Shown here: piece by piece, positions 26,810-34,299 of the stretch | Layout: every line of letters starts with the position of its first letter | Position numbering within the stretch: the stretch's first letter is position 1 | NCBI RefSeq assembly: GCF_001897285.1 | Contig: NZ_MKSM01000006.1 | Location: forward strand, 1 to 50,464 | DNA: 50,464 bases | Origin: Nitrobacter sp. 62-23 | GTDB taxonomy: Bacteria > Pseudomonadota > Alphaproteobacteria > Rhizobiales > Xanthobacteraceae | Direction of reading: 5' to 3' | Translations under genes and position numbers: made by a program | The notes under the pieces: model-generated | Told to the model about the DNA's origin: nothing | Seen by the model: the letters and a program-made list of their open reading frames with translations, nothing else | The model's database searches: none

Positions 26810-26888
26810 TTTGACGCGCCATCTTCAAGCGAACCGGCATCCGATCCTCAGGCCGGGCCCGAGGATGCTTCGCTCGGATACGCTATCG
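26810..26888. repeat. F-like palindrome between modA and modB
   Basis: TTTTGACGCGCCATCTTCAAGCGAACCGGCATCC at left (only its ends match the F family) and GGATGCTTCGCTCGGATACGC at right, with an inner stem around GGCCGGGCCC. It is a diverged F-family copy. It lies within the 331-bp gap between modA and modB and may reduce read-through from modA. Confidence 0.5.
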
Positions 26889-27031
26889 CTCAGGGACGAT
26901 ACGCAAGCCGTCCCCCAGACGAAGCAATGAGACGAAGCAATGCGGCGTTCCTTGAGGTCGCCGGATTGCTTCGCCGAGCGGTGCTCAGACCCGCCAGGCC
27001 GGACGGGTCGGCTCGCGATGATCGCGACCGT

Positions 27032-27856
27032 TCAGGTCGTGGGGCTGACCAGGAACGAGAAGCCGTACTTTTCGAAGATCGCCTTGGCTTCCGAACTGCG
27101 CAGGAAGGCGAGGTAATCATCCGTGCCTTTATGAGCGGTGGAGGTGGCCGCCACCGGATAGACGATCGGCGGATGCGAGCTTGCCGGGAAGGTGCCGACG
27201 ATCTTCACGCCCGGCTCGACCTTGGCGTCGGTGGAATAGACGATGCCAAGCGCGGCTTCGTTTCGCGCCACCAGCGCAAGTGCGGCGCGAACATTTTCCG
27301 CCATCGCCATTTTCGGTTCAACCGCGGTCCATGCGCCGAGCTTCTCCAGCGCCGCCTTGGCATATTTGCCGACGGGGACGGCCTTGACGTCGCCGGTCAC
27401 GACCTTGCCGTCGCCGGCGAGCTTGGCCAGATCGAAGCCCTGGTCGATGGTGACTTTGTCGATCTTCGAATCTTTCGGCGCGATCAGCACGATGCTGTTG
27501 CCGAGCAGGTTGACGCGGGTCGGTTCGTTGATGGCTTTCTTGTTGCTCACGTAATCCATCCACGCGGTATCGGCGGATATGAAAACATCGGCCGGCGCGC
27601 CCTGCTCGATCTGTTTGGCCAGCGCCGAACTCGCCGCATAGCTCGGGACGATCTTGACCCCGGTCTTGGCGGTATACGCTTTGTTGACGTCGTCGAGTGC
27701 GTTCTTCATCGACGCGGCTGCGAACGCGGTCAGCGTCGTCTCCTGCGCCGCGGCGGGCGCCATGGCCGAGGGCTTGGCGTCCTTGGCGGAGGCCGGCGCG
27801 GCGAGGAAGGCACCGACCAGCAATGCCGAGAACAATGAACGGACGAATATCTTCAT
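27032..27856 (-). CDS. modA: Molybdate-binding periplasmic protein
   Basis: A 274-residue exported binding protein. The signal peptide (MKIFVRSLFSALLVGAFLAA, APASA) is followed by an unusual Lys/Ala spacer and then the ModA core. TLTAFAAASMKNALDDV and YAASSALAKQIEQGAPADVF contain the serines that hold the oxyanion in the family, and VGKYAKAALEKLGAW, ENVRAALALVARNEAALGIVY and PVAATSTAHKG complete the fold. The ATG at 27856 is preceded by GGAGCG. It captures molybdate or tungstate in the periplasm for ModBC. I looked for a ModE-type palindrome upstream and saw none. Confidence 0.93.
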   Translation of the reverse strand: MKIFVRSLFSALLVGAFLAAPASAKDAKPSAMAPAAAQETTLTAFAAASMKNALDDVNKAYTAKTGVKIVPSYAASSALAKQIEQGAPADVFISADTAWMDYVSNKKAINEPTRVNLLGNSIVLIAPKDSKIDKVTIDQGFDLAKLAGDGKVVTGDVKAVPVGKYAKAALEKLGAWTAVEPKMAMAENVRAALALVARNEAALGIVYSTDAKVEPGVKIVGTFPASSHPPIVYPVAATSTAHKGTDDYLAFLRSSEAKAIFEKYGFSFLVSPTT

Positions 27857-28032
27857 GAGACGCTCCAAATCGATCCGGCGCGAAGGTTCGCGCAGATGTG
27901 CAAGGGATTGACAAGACGATCGAATGGAAGCGCCGTTCCAGGAATTCCGGCGGCTTACGGCCAGCCGGAAAGATCGCTGGGCCCGACAATATCAGCCGCA
28001 GCCCAGACGTAAAGGGCTGCGGCCATTGGATT

Positions 28033-28533
28033 TTAGTGGGAAGCCGGTGACACGGCGAGGTTGATGGTCTCCTTGGCGGCGCCGCTGACCTGTATGGTCA
28101 CCGGACCGGCGGGAAGGTTATACCGGACGCTTTTCCTGACCCCGGCGCAGCCGGTGACCCCGCTGAATGAATTAACCTTGAGATACGCGTCGTTCTGGAT
28201 CACGTCGATCCAGCCGTATTCCGAGATTGTCACGACATAGAGTCCCGCGGACGTCACGTTGGCGCGAACGAACCCGGCATAGCTGCCCGGTTTCTGCTGG
28301 CGCTCTGGCGGTTTGGGCAGAACCGCCTCGGCGATGGGGCTCAGCTTCATCGTGACGGCGACCGGGGCGGCGGGCGTCTCGGCGCCGGCCGCCAGCTTCG
28401 GCAGCGAGGGCGCGGTCAGGAGCGCGATTTCCTTGTCCATCGGCCATTTGAACTTGTCGCATCCCTCGGGGTCGGCTGCGAAGGCCGGCGTCGCGGCGAC
28501 CAGAAGCAGCGCAATCGACAGCGTCGGTTTCAT
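28033..28533 (-). CDS. Secreted protein of unknown function
   Basis: A 166-residue protein with a clear signal peptide (MKPTLSIALLLVAATPAFA). The mature part has CDKFKWPMDKEIALL, a Pro-rich region (about 45-80), and a C-terminal beta-like domain: AGFVRANVTSAGLYVVTISEYGWIDVIQND, then VTGCAGVRKSVRYNLPAGPVTIQVSGA. The latter reads like a carbohydrate- or cell-surface-binding beta sandwich, and two or three cysteines may pair. I do not know a named family. Its ATG follows the preceding small gene's stop by one base, so the two are probably translated together. Confidence 0.75.
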   Translation of the reverse strand: MKPTLSIALLLVAATPAFAADPEGCDKFKWPMDKEIALLTAPSLPKLAAGAETPAAPVAVTMKLSPIAEAVLPKPPERQQKPGSYAGFVRANVTSAGLYVVTISEYGWIDVIQNDAYLKVNSFSGVTGCAGVRKSVRYNLPAGPVTIQVSGAAKETINLAVSPASH

Positions 28534-28534
28534 A

Positions 28535-28675
28535 TCAGTTCACCGCGACCATGATGCGGGAGCCTTGCAACGCGGCGACAACCGGGTTTTTGGCGTTGAG
28601 GCCGGGTTCATCGACCGCCTCGGGGATGATCGATGACGTCATGATCGACGGATTGCGTTCACTGATGCGCATCAT
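28535..28675 (-). CDS. 46-residue protein coupled to the secreted-protein gene
   Basis: A short frame (MMRISERNPSIMTSSIIPE, then VDEPGLNAKNPVVAALQGSR and IMVAVN) ends one base before the next gene's ATG. GAAGGA precedes the ATG at 28675. The frame is open to 28765, but that extension lacks a ribosome-binding site. It has no signal peptide or membrane segment. The tight spacing is the main support. It might be a translational-coupling leader or a real small protein, and it resembles no family I recognise. Confidence 0.45.
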   Translation of the reverse strand: MMRISERNPSIMTSSIIPEAVDEPGLNAKNPVVAALQGSRIMVAVN

Positions 28676-28900
28676 GAATCCTTCGCAAAATATGCTCCCT
28701 GCGTCACAACGTTGCGCGCGGGGCTTGCTGTTGAGGAAAGGAGGATCAGTCGCTCTGATCGGCAATCTCGCCGGCGCTTACGGCGCGGCGACGTTCAACA
28801 CGTAGCATTTTCGATCAGGCCTGTCTTCGGGCTTGACCCGAAGGCGGGCCGCGGTGCGCGAAGAAACGCGGCAATCAAAAACCGGAACATAGAGACGCGT

Positions 28901-29863
28901 CTATTGCCCGGAGGCCGGCGCGGCGAGAACCTGGCGGCAATCCGCGGGCAGTTGCGCCAGCGTGATCGGCGGCTTCGGCTTCGGCGGCACCTTCGGCGGC
29001 TTCGGATGCAGCACGGCGTCGCTGAACCAATAGGCCAGATCGTGGGCGCTGCACCCTTCAGTCGGCTCGGGCGGGGTCTGTGATTCGCACTGGGGATTGC
29101 CGGGCGGACATTTGATTCGGATATGGAAGTGGTAGTCGTGGCCGTACATGGGTCGGACCTTCGAGAGCCAGCTGCGGTCGCCCCTGGCCTCGCGGCACAG
29201 CGCCTTCTTGATCGCGGCATTGACGAAAATGCGTTCGACCGACGGCTCCCTCGCTGCATCGCGGATCACGGCGAGATGGCTTGGCGTCCAGGCGCGGGGA
29301 TCGATGTCGAGACGATCCTTGCGCACCATCATGACCGCCGACATTTCCTCGCGCTCGTTGCGCGACAACAGCCGGTTCGGCATCGGCGTCAGCCAGACGT
29401 CGGCATCCAACCCGATCTGGTGACTGGCATGGCCGGTGATCATCGGCCCGCCGCGGGGCTGCGCCATGTCGCCGATCAGAAGCCCCGGCCAGCCGGCGTC
29501 CCTGTGCACCTTGGCGGACAACCGTTCGAGTAGCGCGACCATGGCGGGATGGGCCCAGTTGCGATTGCGCGACAGCCGCATCACTTGCCACGTCGGCCCG
29601 GTGATCGGCAGCGCTTGGGCGCCGGCGACGCAGCCCTTCGCATAAAAACCAATGACGTGCGGCGGGCCGGCGGTGGGGAGCATTTTGCGGCCGAACAGTT
29701 GCTTGGCGGCGAGCGTGGGATCGTCGGGATTGGCCAATGGCGGCAGCGGCTTCGGATACAGCGTGCCCTTGGTTTGCGCGAAGGCGTCGGGCGCCAGCGC
29801 GCCGCCGCCCAGGCCGGCGATGGCGGACACGAGAAGCAGGGAGAGAATCGCGCGGATGGCCAT
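28901..29863 (-). CDS. mepA: Penicillin-insensitive murein endopeptidase
   Basis: A 320-residue periplasmic zinc peptidase that cuts D-alanyl-meso-diaminopimelate crosslinks in peptidoglycan. The signal peptide (MAIRAILSLLLVSAIAGLGG) ends near residue 30. The family motifs follow: QPRGGPMITGHASHQIGLDAD (first zinc ligands) and GHDYHFHIRIKCP (last His pair). Cysteines in NPQCES and EGCSAHD are typical of the family. I use the ATG at 29863, where the signal starts; the 24 upstream codons overlap an F repeat. The ribosome-binding site is weak. The C-terminal Pro/Lys-rich stretch (KPPKVPPKPKPP) is a flexible tail. Confidence 0.9.
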   Translation of the reverse strand: MAIRAILSLLLVSAIAGLGGGALAPDAFAQTKGTLYPKPLPPLANPDDPTLAAKQLFGRKMLPTAGPPHVIGFYAKGCVAGAQALPITGPTWQVMRLSRNRNWAHPAMVALLERLSAKVHRDAGWPGLLIGDMAQPRGGPMITGHASHQIGLDADVWLTPMPNRLLSRNEREEMSAVMMVRKDRLDIDPRAWTPSHLAVIRDAAREPSVERIFVNAAIKKALCREARGDRSWLSKVRPMYGHDYHFHIRIKCPPGNPQCESQTPPEPTEGCSAHDLAYWFSDAVLHPKPPKVPPKPKPPITLAQLPADCRQVLAAPASGQ

Positions 29864-29878
29864 GACCGGCGATTCTAT

Positions 29879-29931
29879 AGAGCATTTTCCGGCGAAGTGG
29901 ATACCGGTTCGCCGCAAGAAAATGCGACCAG
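29879..29931. repeat. F palindrome (copy beside mepA)
   Basis: AGAGCATTTTCCGGCGAAGTGG at left and GCCGCAAGAAAATGC at right around GATACCGGTTC, the reverse-oriented F type with a TATAGAGC edge as at 1-63. It overlaps the upstream region of mepA and is followed 10 bp later by the unit 2/unit 1 nest. Confidence 0.6.
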
Positions 29932-29941
29932 ACAATAACTG

Positions 29942-30274
29942 CTAGTGTCCCGATTCCGAAGTTCGCATACCCTTGCCGCAACCCTTGATGCGAACTTCGG
30001 AATCAAAGGGACACTAGCAACTTTATGATTCTAGTGGAGTGAATTTGACATTCGCTACCCACTTTGCAGCGAACTTGTCAGGCGAATGTCAAATTCAAAA
30101 CTCCACTACAAACCTGATAGTTGCTAGTGGTCCTTTGATTCTAACATTTGCAAGAACTCCCTGCGGCAACGGGATGCAAATGTTAGAATTGGACCACTAG
30201 TGTGGTTTGGGTTCAGAAGTTCGCTTGACGGACTCGATGGGGCAATGAAGCGAACTTCTGAACCACCACACTAG
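29942..30274 (+). repeat. Unit 2 two-hairpin element interrupted by unit 1
   Basis: Order: hairpin C (29942-30017; arms CCGAAGTTCGCA and TGCGAACTTCGG), linker CAACTTTATGATT (30018-30030), then a unit 1 copy (30031-30200), then hairpin D (30197-30274; arms GTTCAGAAGTTCGCTT and AAGCGAACTTCTGAAC). In the uninterrupted unit 2 at 38004-38169 the linker is followed directly by D at one CTAG. Here CTAG occurs on both sides of unit 1, which marks an insertion with target duplication. The whole gap 29932-30410 holds no gene. Confidence 0.88.
30031..30200 (+). repeat. Two-hairpin CTAG element, unit 1 (copy 2, nested)
   Basis: A second copy of unit 1, nearly base-for-base the same as 25064-25234. Hairpin A occupies 30031-30109 (its right end reads CTAC instead of CTAG), the linker AAACCTGATAGTTG 30110-30123, and hairpin B 30124-30200. 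The near identity of the two copies suggests recent mobility, unlike the decayed unit 2 at 3559-3726. Confidence 0.88.
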
Positions 30275-30410
30275 CGTTTTCGCAAGGTCGCGGCCACAAA
30301 TGGTCGAACGGTTGTTCCGCCGCGCCGCCCGCCAGAGCGGCCGCTAGCCGGTCGGCATGCTGACAAGACTAACGAGCGACGAGGGCAGGCGCCGTTGCCT
30401 CTTCATTCTG

Positions 30411-30782
30411 CTATCGCTTGCGCGCGGTTTTCTTCGCCGGAGAACGCCTTGCTTGTGCCGGCGAGCGTTTCGCGGCGTTGCGCTTGCGGGTTGCGGCCGC
30501 TTTCTTTGCCGAGCGCGACCGATCGGCCGCCGGGCGTGAGGCCGAAGCCTTGCCGCCGCGCGGTCCGCCGATACGCCCGCCGCGTTTCGAAGACACCTTG
30601 GTGGTCTTGCGGCCGCGGCCCGAGCCGCTCTTCTTGCCGCCGCCGCTTTCGCGGTTCACCGTGGCCCATGCCCGCCGTTCGGCTTCCTTCTTCTTTACGC
30701 CGCGCTTCTCGTAGCCTTCCTCGATATGTTCGGCCTTGCGCTTCTGCTTGTCCGTATAGCTCGACTTGTCGCCGCGCGGCAT
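30411..30782 (-). CDS. Small basic protein with histone-H1-like tail
   Basis: A 123-residue cytoplasmic protein. Residues 1-50 (MPRGDKSSYTDKQKRKAEHI, then EGYEKRGVKKKEAERRAWATVN) form a conserved helical module found in many rhizobia, often labelled plasmid stabilisation protein without evidence. Residues 52-123 are a low-complexity Lys/Arg/Ala/Ser tail, with KRNAAKRSPAQARRSPAKKT resembling histone H1 tails. This suggests DNA or RNA binding. GAGAGG precedes the ATG. The tail is encoded by GC-rich repeated codons and may vary in length between strains. No partner gene is close. Confidence 0.72.
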   Translation of the reverse strand: MPRGDKSSYTDKQKRKAEHIEEGYEKRGVKKKEAERRAWATVNRESGGGKKSGSGRGRKTTKVSSKRGGRIGGPRGGKASASRPAADRSRSAKKAAATRKRNAAKRSPAQARRSPAKKTARKR

Positions 30783-30879
30783 GACGCCTCTCCCGGTTCT
30801 GTTTCGATGGACTCGAAACGTTCGGCGGTTGCGAGGGTTCCTTTGCGTTGAATCAGGCTCATCGCTGATCTTCTTGTTT

Positions 30880-30928
30880 GAGCATCGTATCTTCCGAAAA
30901 CCGGTCTCTACTTTTCAAGATCATGCTC
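30880..30928. repeat. R-family palindrome, diverged copy
   Basis: GAGCATCGTATCTTCCGAAAACCGG at left and CTTTTCAAGATCATGCTC at right, the same family as 9836-9884. It sits between the basic-tailed protein gene and the end of lepA, which run in the same direction, and may form the lepA transcript end. Confidence 0.6.
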
Positions 30929-30981
30929 CAGCCGGCGCGCCGGAGCGCGGCTGCGGTAAAGTCACGCGTTGATGCGGAGCG

Positions 30982-32793
30982 TCAGCCATCGACCTTCAGC
31001 GCGGCGATGAAGGCTTCCTGCGGAATGTCGACCTTGCCGAACTGCCGCATCTTCTTCTTGCCTTCCTTCTGCTTCTCAAGAAGCTTGCGTTTGCGGCTGA
31101 CGTCACCACCATAGCATTTCGCGGTGACGTCCTTGCGCAGCGCGCGCACCGTTTCGCGCGCGATCACCTTGCCGCCGATCGCCGCCTGGATCGGAATCTG
31201 GAACATGTGCGGCGGGATCAATTCCTTCATCTTCTCGACCATGGCGCGGCCACGGCCTTCGGCGCGGGTCCGGTGCACCAGCATCGACAGCGCATCGACC
31301 GGCTCGCCGTTGACGAGGATCTGCATCTTCACGAGATCGGCCGGCTTGTAGTCGGTGAGGTGATAGTCGAACGAGGCGTAGCCTTTGGAAACGGACTTGA
31401 GCCGGTCGTAGAAGTCGAACACCACTTCGTTGAGTGGCAGATCGTATTTCACCATCGCGCGCGAGCCGACATAGGTGAGTTCTTTCTGCACACCGCGACG
31501 ATCCTGGCAGAGCTTCAGCACGCTGCCGAGGTAGTCGTCGGGAGTGAGGATCGTGGCCTCGATCCAGGGCTCCTCGATCTCGGCGATCTTCACAACATCC
31601 GGCATGTCGATCGGGTTGTGAATCTCGATCTCGCCGCCGTCGGTCAGCTTCATCCGGTAGATGACGCTCGGGGCGGTGGCGATCAGGTTGAGATCGAATT
31701 CGCGGGAGAGGCGTTCCTGGATGATTTCCAGATGCAACAGGCCGAGGAAGCCGCAGCGGAAGCCGAAGCCGAGCGCGGCGGAGGTTTCCATTTCAAACGA
31801 GAAGCTGGCGTCGTTGAGGCGAAGCTTGCCCATCGCCGCGCGCAGCGTCTCGAAATCGTCGGCGTCCACCGGAAACAGGCCGCAGAACACCACCGGGATC
31901 GCCGGCTTGAAGCCGGGCAGCATCTCTGTGATCGGCTTGCGGTCGTCGGTGATGGTGTCGCCGACGCGGGTGTCGGCGACTTCCTTGATCGCCGCGGTGA
32001 TGAAGCCGATCTCGCCGGGGCCGAGTTCGTCCACCTGCTGCATTTTCGGGGTGAAGAAGCCGACGCGCTCGACATCATAGGCCGCGTTGGTGCCCATCAT
32101 CCGGATGCGGCTGCCCTTCTTCATGACGCCGTCGACGATGCGGACGAGGACGACGACGCCAAGATAGACGTCGTACCAGCTATCGACCAGCAGCGCTTTG
32201 AGCGTGGCGTCGCGGTCGCCCTTCGGCGGCGGCAGGCGGGTGACGATCGCCTCCAGCACGTCGGGCACGCCGAGGCCGGTCTTGGCCGAAATCATCACCG
32301 CATCGGAGGCGTCGATGCCGATCACGTCCTCGATCTGCTGCTTCACCTTGTCGGGCTCGGCGGCCGGCAGGTCGACCTTGTTGAGAACCGGCACGATCTC
32401 GTGGTTGTTGTCGAGCGCCTGATAGACGTTGGCGAGGGTCTGCGCTTCGACGCCCTGGCTTGCGTCCACCACCAGCAGCGAGCCCTCGCAGGCGGCGAGC
32501 GAGCGCGAGACCTCGTAGGCGAAGTCGACGTGGCCGGGCGTGTCCATCAGGTTGAAGACGTAATCCTTGCCGTCCTTGGCGCGGTATTTCAGCCGCACCG
32601 TCTGCGCCTTGATGGTGATGCCGCGCTCGCGCTCGATGTCCATGGAGTCGAGCACCTGCTCCTTGCCCGCCATCTCGCGATCGCTCAGGCCGCCGGTCAT
32701 CTGGATCAGGCGGTCGGCCAGCGTCGACTTTCCATGGTCGATATGGGCGACGATGGAGAAGTTGCGGATGTTGGTTATGGGAGAGGTCGTCAT
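30982..32793 (-). CDS. lepA: Elongation factor 4
   Basis: A 603-residue ribosome-bound GTPase that back-translocates or remobilises stalled ribosomes and affects initiation. The G domain shows the P-loop [10 protein letters not shown] (about 14-23), the switch [10 protein letters not shown], and NKVDLP. Later come domains II, III and V, and the LepA-specific C-terminal domain ([20 protein letters not shown], ending AALKVDG). The length equals the usual ~600. I use the ATG at 32793 ([20 protein letters not shown]); the frame is open for 12 more codons. It lies downstream of the HPr/EIIA/hprK/chvGI genes on the same strand. Confidence 0.96.
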   Translation of the reverse strand: MTTSPITNIRNFSIVAHIDHGKSTLADRLIQMTGGLSDREMAGKEQVLDSMDIERERGITIKAQTVRLKYRAKDGKDYVFNLMDTPGHVDFAYEVSRSLAACEGSLLVVDASQGVEAQTLANVYQALDNNHEIVPVLNKVDLPAAEPDKVKQQIEDVIGIDASDAVMISAKTGLGVPDVLEAIVTRLPPPKGDRDATLKALLVDSWYDVYLGVVVLVRIVDGVMKKGSRIRMMGTNAAYDVERVGFFTPKMQQVDELGPGEIGFITAAIKEVADTRVGDTITDDRKPITEMLPGFKPAIPVVFCGLFPVDADDFETLRAAMGKLRLNDASFSFEMETSAALGFGFRCGFLGLLHLEIIQERLSREFDLNLIATAPSVIYRMKLTDGGEIEIHNPIDMPDVVKIAEIEEPWIEATILTPDDYLGSVLKLCQDRRGVQKELTYVGSRAMVKYDLPLNEVVFDFYDRLKSVSKGYASFDYHLTDYKPADLVKMQILVNGEPVDALSMLVHRTRAEGRGRAMVEKMKELIPPHMFQIPIQAAIGGKVIARETVRALRKDVTAKCYGGDVSRKRKLLEKQKEGKKKMRQFGKVDIPQEAFIAALKVDG

Positions 32794-32898
32794 GGGGCGC
32801 GGGATAGCACCGGCCCGAACGGCGGGCAAGCAAGGGTCAACCGCGAGAAGCGCATTCTTGAGGTTTCCCGTGCAACAGCCGAGAGCGCCTGATGCCGG

Positions 32899-33243
32899 TC
32901 ACTCTTCTTCGTTGAACTTGTCGCGGACGAGTTCGGCGATCGCCGCTATCGCGGCTCTGGCCTCCGGGCCGGTCGCGGACACCGTGATCGTCGTTCCGAT
33001 GCCCGCGGACAGCATCATCAATCCCATGATCGAGTTGCCGCCGACCGTCTCGCCGTTGCGCGTGACGCTGACGTCGGCGTTGAAACGCTCGACCATCTGG
33101 ACGAATTTCGCGGACGCCCTCGCATGCAGGCCGCGCTTGTTGACGATCGGGATTTCTCGGGAGGCCGCGCCAGGAGCAGCGGATGCTCTCGCCGTCGCCG
33201 GCTCCTCGTTCGACGAGACTGCGTCGTCCGGCTTTCCGGTCAT
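32899..33243 (-). CDS. hpr: HPr phosphocarrier of a regulatory PTS
   Basis: A 114-residue HPr-like protein with a ~28-residue Ala/Ser-rich N-terminal extension. The active-site His is His40 (NKRGLHARASAKF), phosphorylated by enzyme I. Ser71 (GGNSIMGLMML) lies exactly 31 residues on, matching Ser46 of Bacillus HPr that HprK phosphorylates. With EIIA and HprK next door and no sugar-specific EIIBC nearby, this is the partial, regulatory PTS of alphaproteobacteria rather than a sugar importer. Its ATG overlaps the EIIA stop by 4 nt (ATGA), so the two are coupled. Confidence 0.92.
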   Translation of the reverse strand: MTGKPDDAVSSNEEPATARASAAPGAASREIPIVNKRGLHARASAKFVQMVERFNADVSVTRNGETVGGNSIMGLMMLSAGIGTTITVSATGPEARAAIAAIAELVRDKFNEEE

Positions 33244-33641
33244 TTCCCGGCGAGCACCCGGCTGGCGATCGTCACGTATTTGCGGCCGGCCTCCTGCGCC
33301 ATCGCGATGGCGTCGGGCAGCGTGCGCTCCTCGCGCACCTTGGCGAGCTTGACGAGCATCGGAAGATTGATTCCCGCGAGCACCTCGACCTTGGGCCGGC
33401 TCATGCAGGAGATCGCGAGGTTTGAAGGCGTACCGCCGAACATGTCGGTGAGAATAGCGACACCGTCGCCGCTGTCGACACGGTTGACGGCTTCGATGAT
33501 ATCGCCTCGGCACAAATCGGCATCGTCTTCGGCGCCGATGGTGATGGCTTCGATTTGCTTTTGCGGGCCCATTACATGTTCGAGCGCCGCCTTGAACTCA
33601 TCGGCGAGGCGCCCGTGGGTCACAAGTACCAGACCAATCAT
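33240..33641 (-). CDS. manX: PTS EIIA, mannose/fructose family
   Basis: A 133-residue soluble EIIA of the mannose type. The phosphorylated His is His9 (MIGLVLVTHGRLADEF). Further family marks are AILTDMFGGTPSNLAI and GINLPMLVKLAKVREERTL. GAGGAG lies 7 nt before the ATG at 33641. It accepts phosphate from HPr. In rhizobia and Caulobacter this lone EIIA is a regulatory end point. The chain is short compared with full EIIAB proteins because no EIIB domain is attached. Confidence 0.92.
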   Translation of the reverse strand: MIGLVLVTHGRLADEFKAALEHVMGPQKQIEAITIGAEDDADLCRGDIIEAVNRVDSGDGVAILTDMFGGTPSNLAISCMSRPKVEVLAGINLPMLVKLAKVREERTLPDAIAMAQEAGRKYVTIASRVLAGK

Positions 33642-33771
33642 TGAAAACTCCTCGCGGGTGCCCTTGGTGCACCGCACGAACGAGCCACTTTGACCATCCG
33701 TAGCCCTCATGCAAGGGGGAGCGACAGGTTTTTCCGTTGAAAAGCGCTGCCGCTCCGAAAGCCGCGATGGT

Positions 33772-34299
33772 CTACTTCGTGGCTATAGTGGGATTTATAT
33801 GGTTACCAGATTTCTCCCGGCAATCAGCAGTCAAGCGAGTGTCGCTACAGCCCGGAATGGTCGTCAGCGCCGCGATTATCATCGGAAGTGGCGAAAAAGC
33901 AGCCCCGACCGGGATTCGCGCCAGTTCGACCCCCAAAATGGTGGTTTGCAGCGCCTGCGTCGGGGGCAGGCGCTCTGCATCGGGCGCGTCAAGGTCGATC
34001 ACGAGGCCGACCGGCGCCTCCGCGACAAAAGCGCACCGGCGAATGCCGAGCCCGCGGATTTCCATCAGTCCCTCAAGTTCGCGCGGCGGCCTGACGAGGA
34101 GACGGCCACGGACCGGCTCCAGGCAAAGCCGGTCGTCGGCGACCAGCGTCGCTGCCGGGATCAGGCCGCCACGGCCGGCTAAAATGAGATCGAACGCAAG
34201 GCGCGACTTGCCGGCGCCGGAAGGTCCGCGGATCAGAACGGCGTCATCTCCCACCAGAACCGCGGAGCCATGGATCGTCGGGCCGGGGGATGCGGTCAT
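33772..34299 (-). CDS. hprK: HPr kinase/phosphorylase, kinase domain only
   Basis: A 175-residue P-loop kinase equivalent to the C-terminal half of Gram-positive HprK. Walker A is GPSGAGKS (residues 25-32). The HprK signature MEIRGLGIRR and the acidic VADDRLCLE are present. The N-terminal domain of Bacillus HprK is missing, as usual for alphaproteobacteria. It would phosphorylate Ser71 of the HPr encoded just downstream. The start overlaps the chvG stop by 4 nt, so it is translated with the sensor kinase, linking the two-component system to the PTS. Confidence 0.92.
   Translation of the reverse strand: MTASPGPTIHGSAVLVGDDAVLIRGPSGAGKSRLAFDLILAGRGGLIPAATLVADDRLCLEPVRGRLLVRPPRELEGLMEIRGLGIRRCAFVAEAPVGLVIDLDAPDAERLPPTQALQTTILGVELARIPVGAAFSPLPMIIAALTTIPGCSDTRLTADCREKSGNHINPTIATK

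Noticed and set aside
27857-28032. A ModE-binding site upstream of modA
   Set aside because: I looked for the TATAT-type palindrome on both strands and found nothing close.
31207-32892. A 561-codon plus-strand frame opposite lepA
   Set aside because: Composition is His/Glu/Arg/Asp-biased with no domain; lepA is certain.
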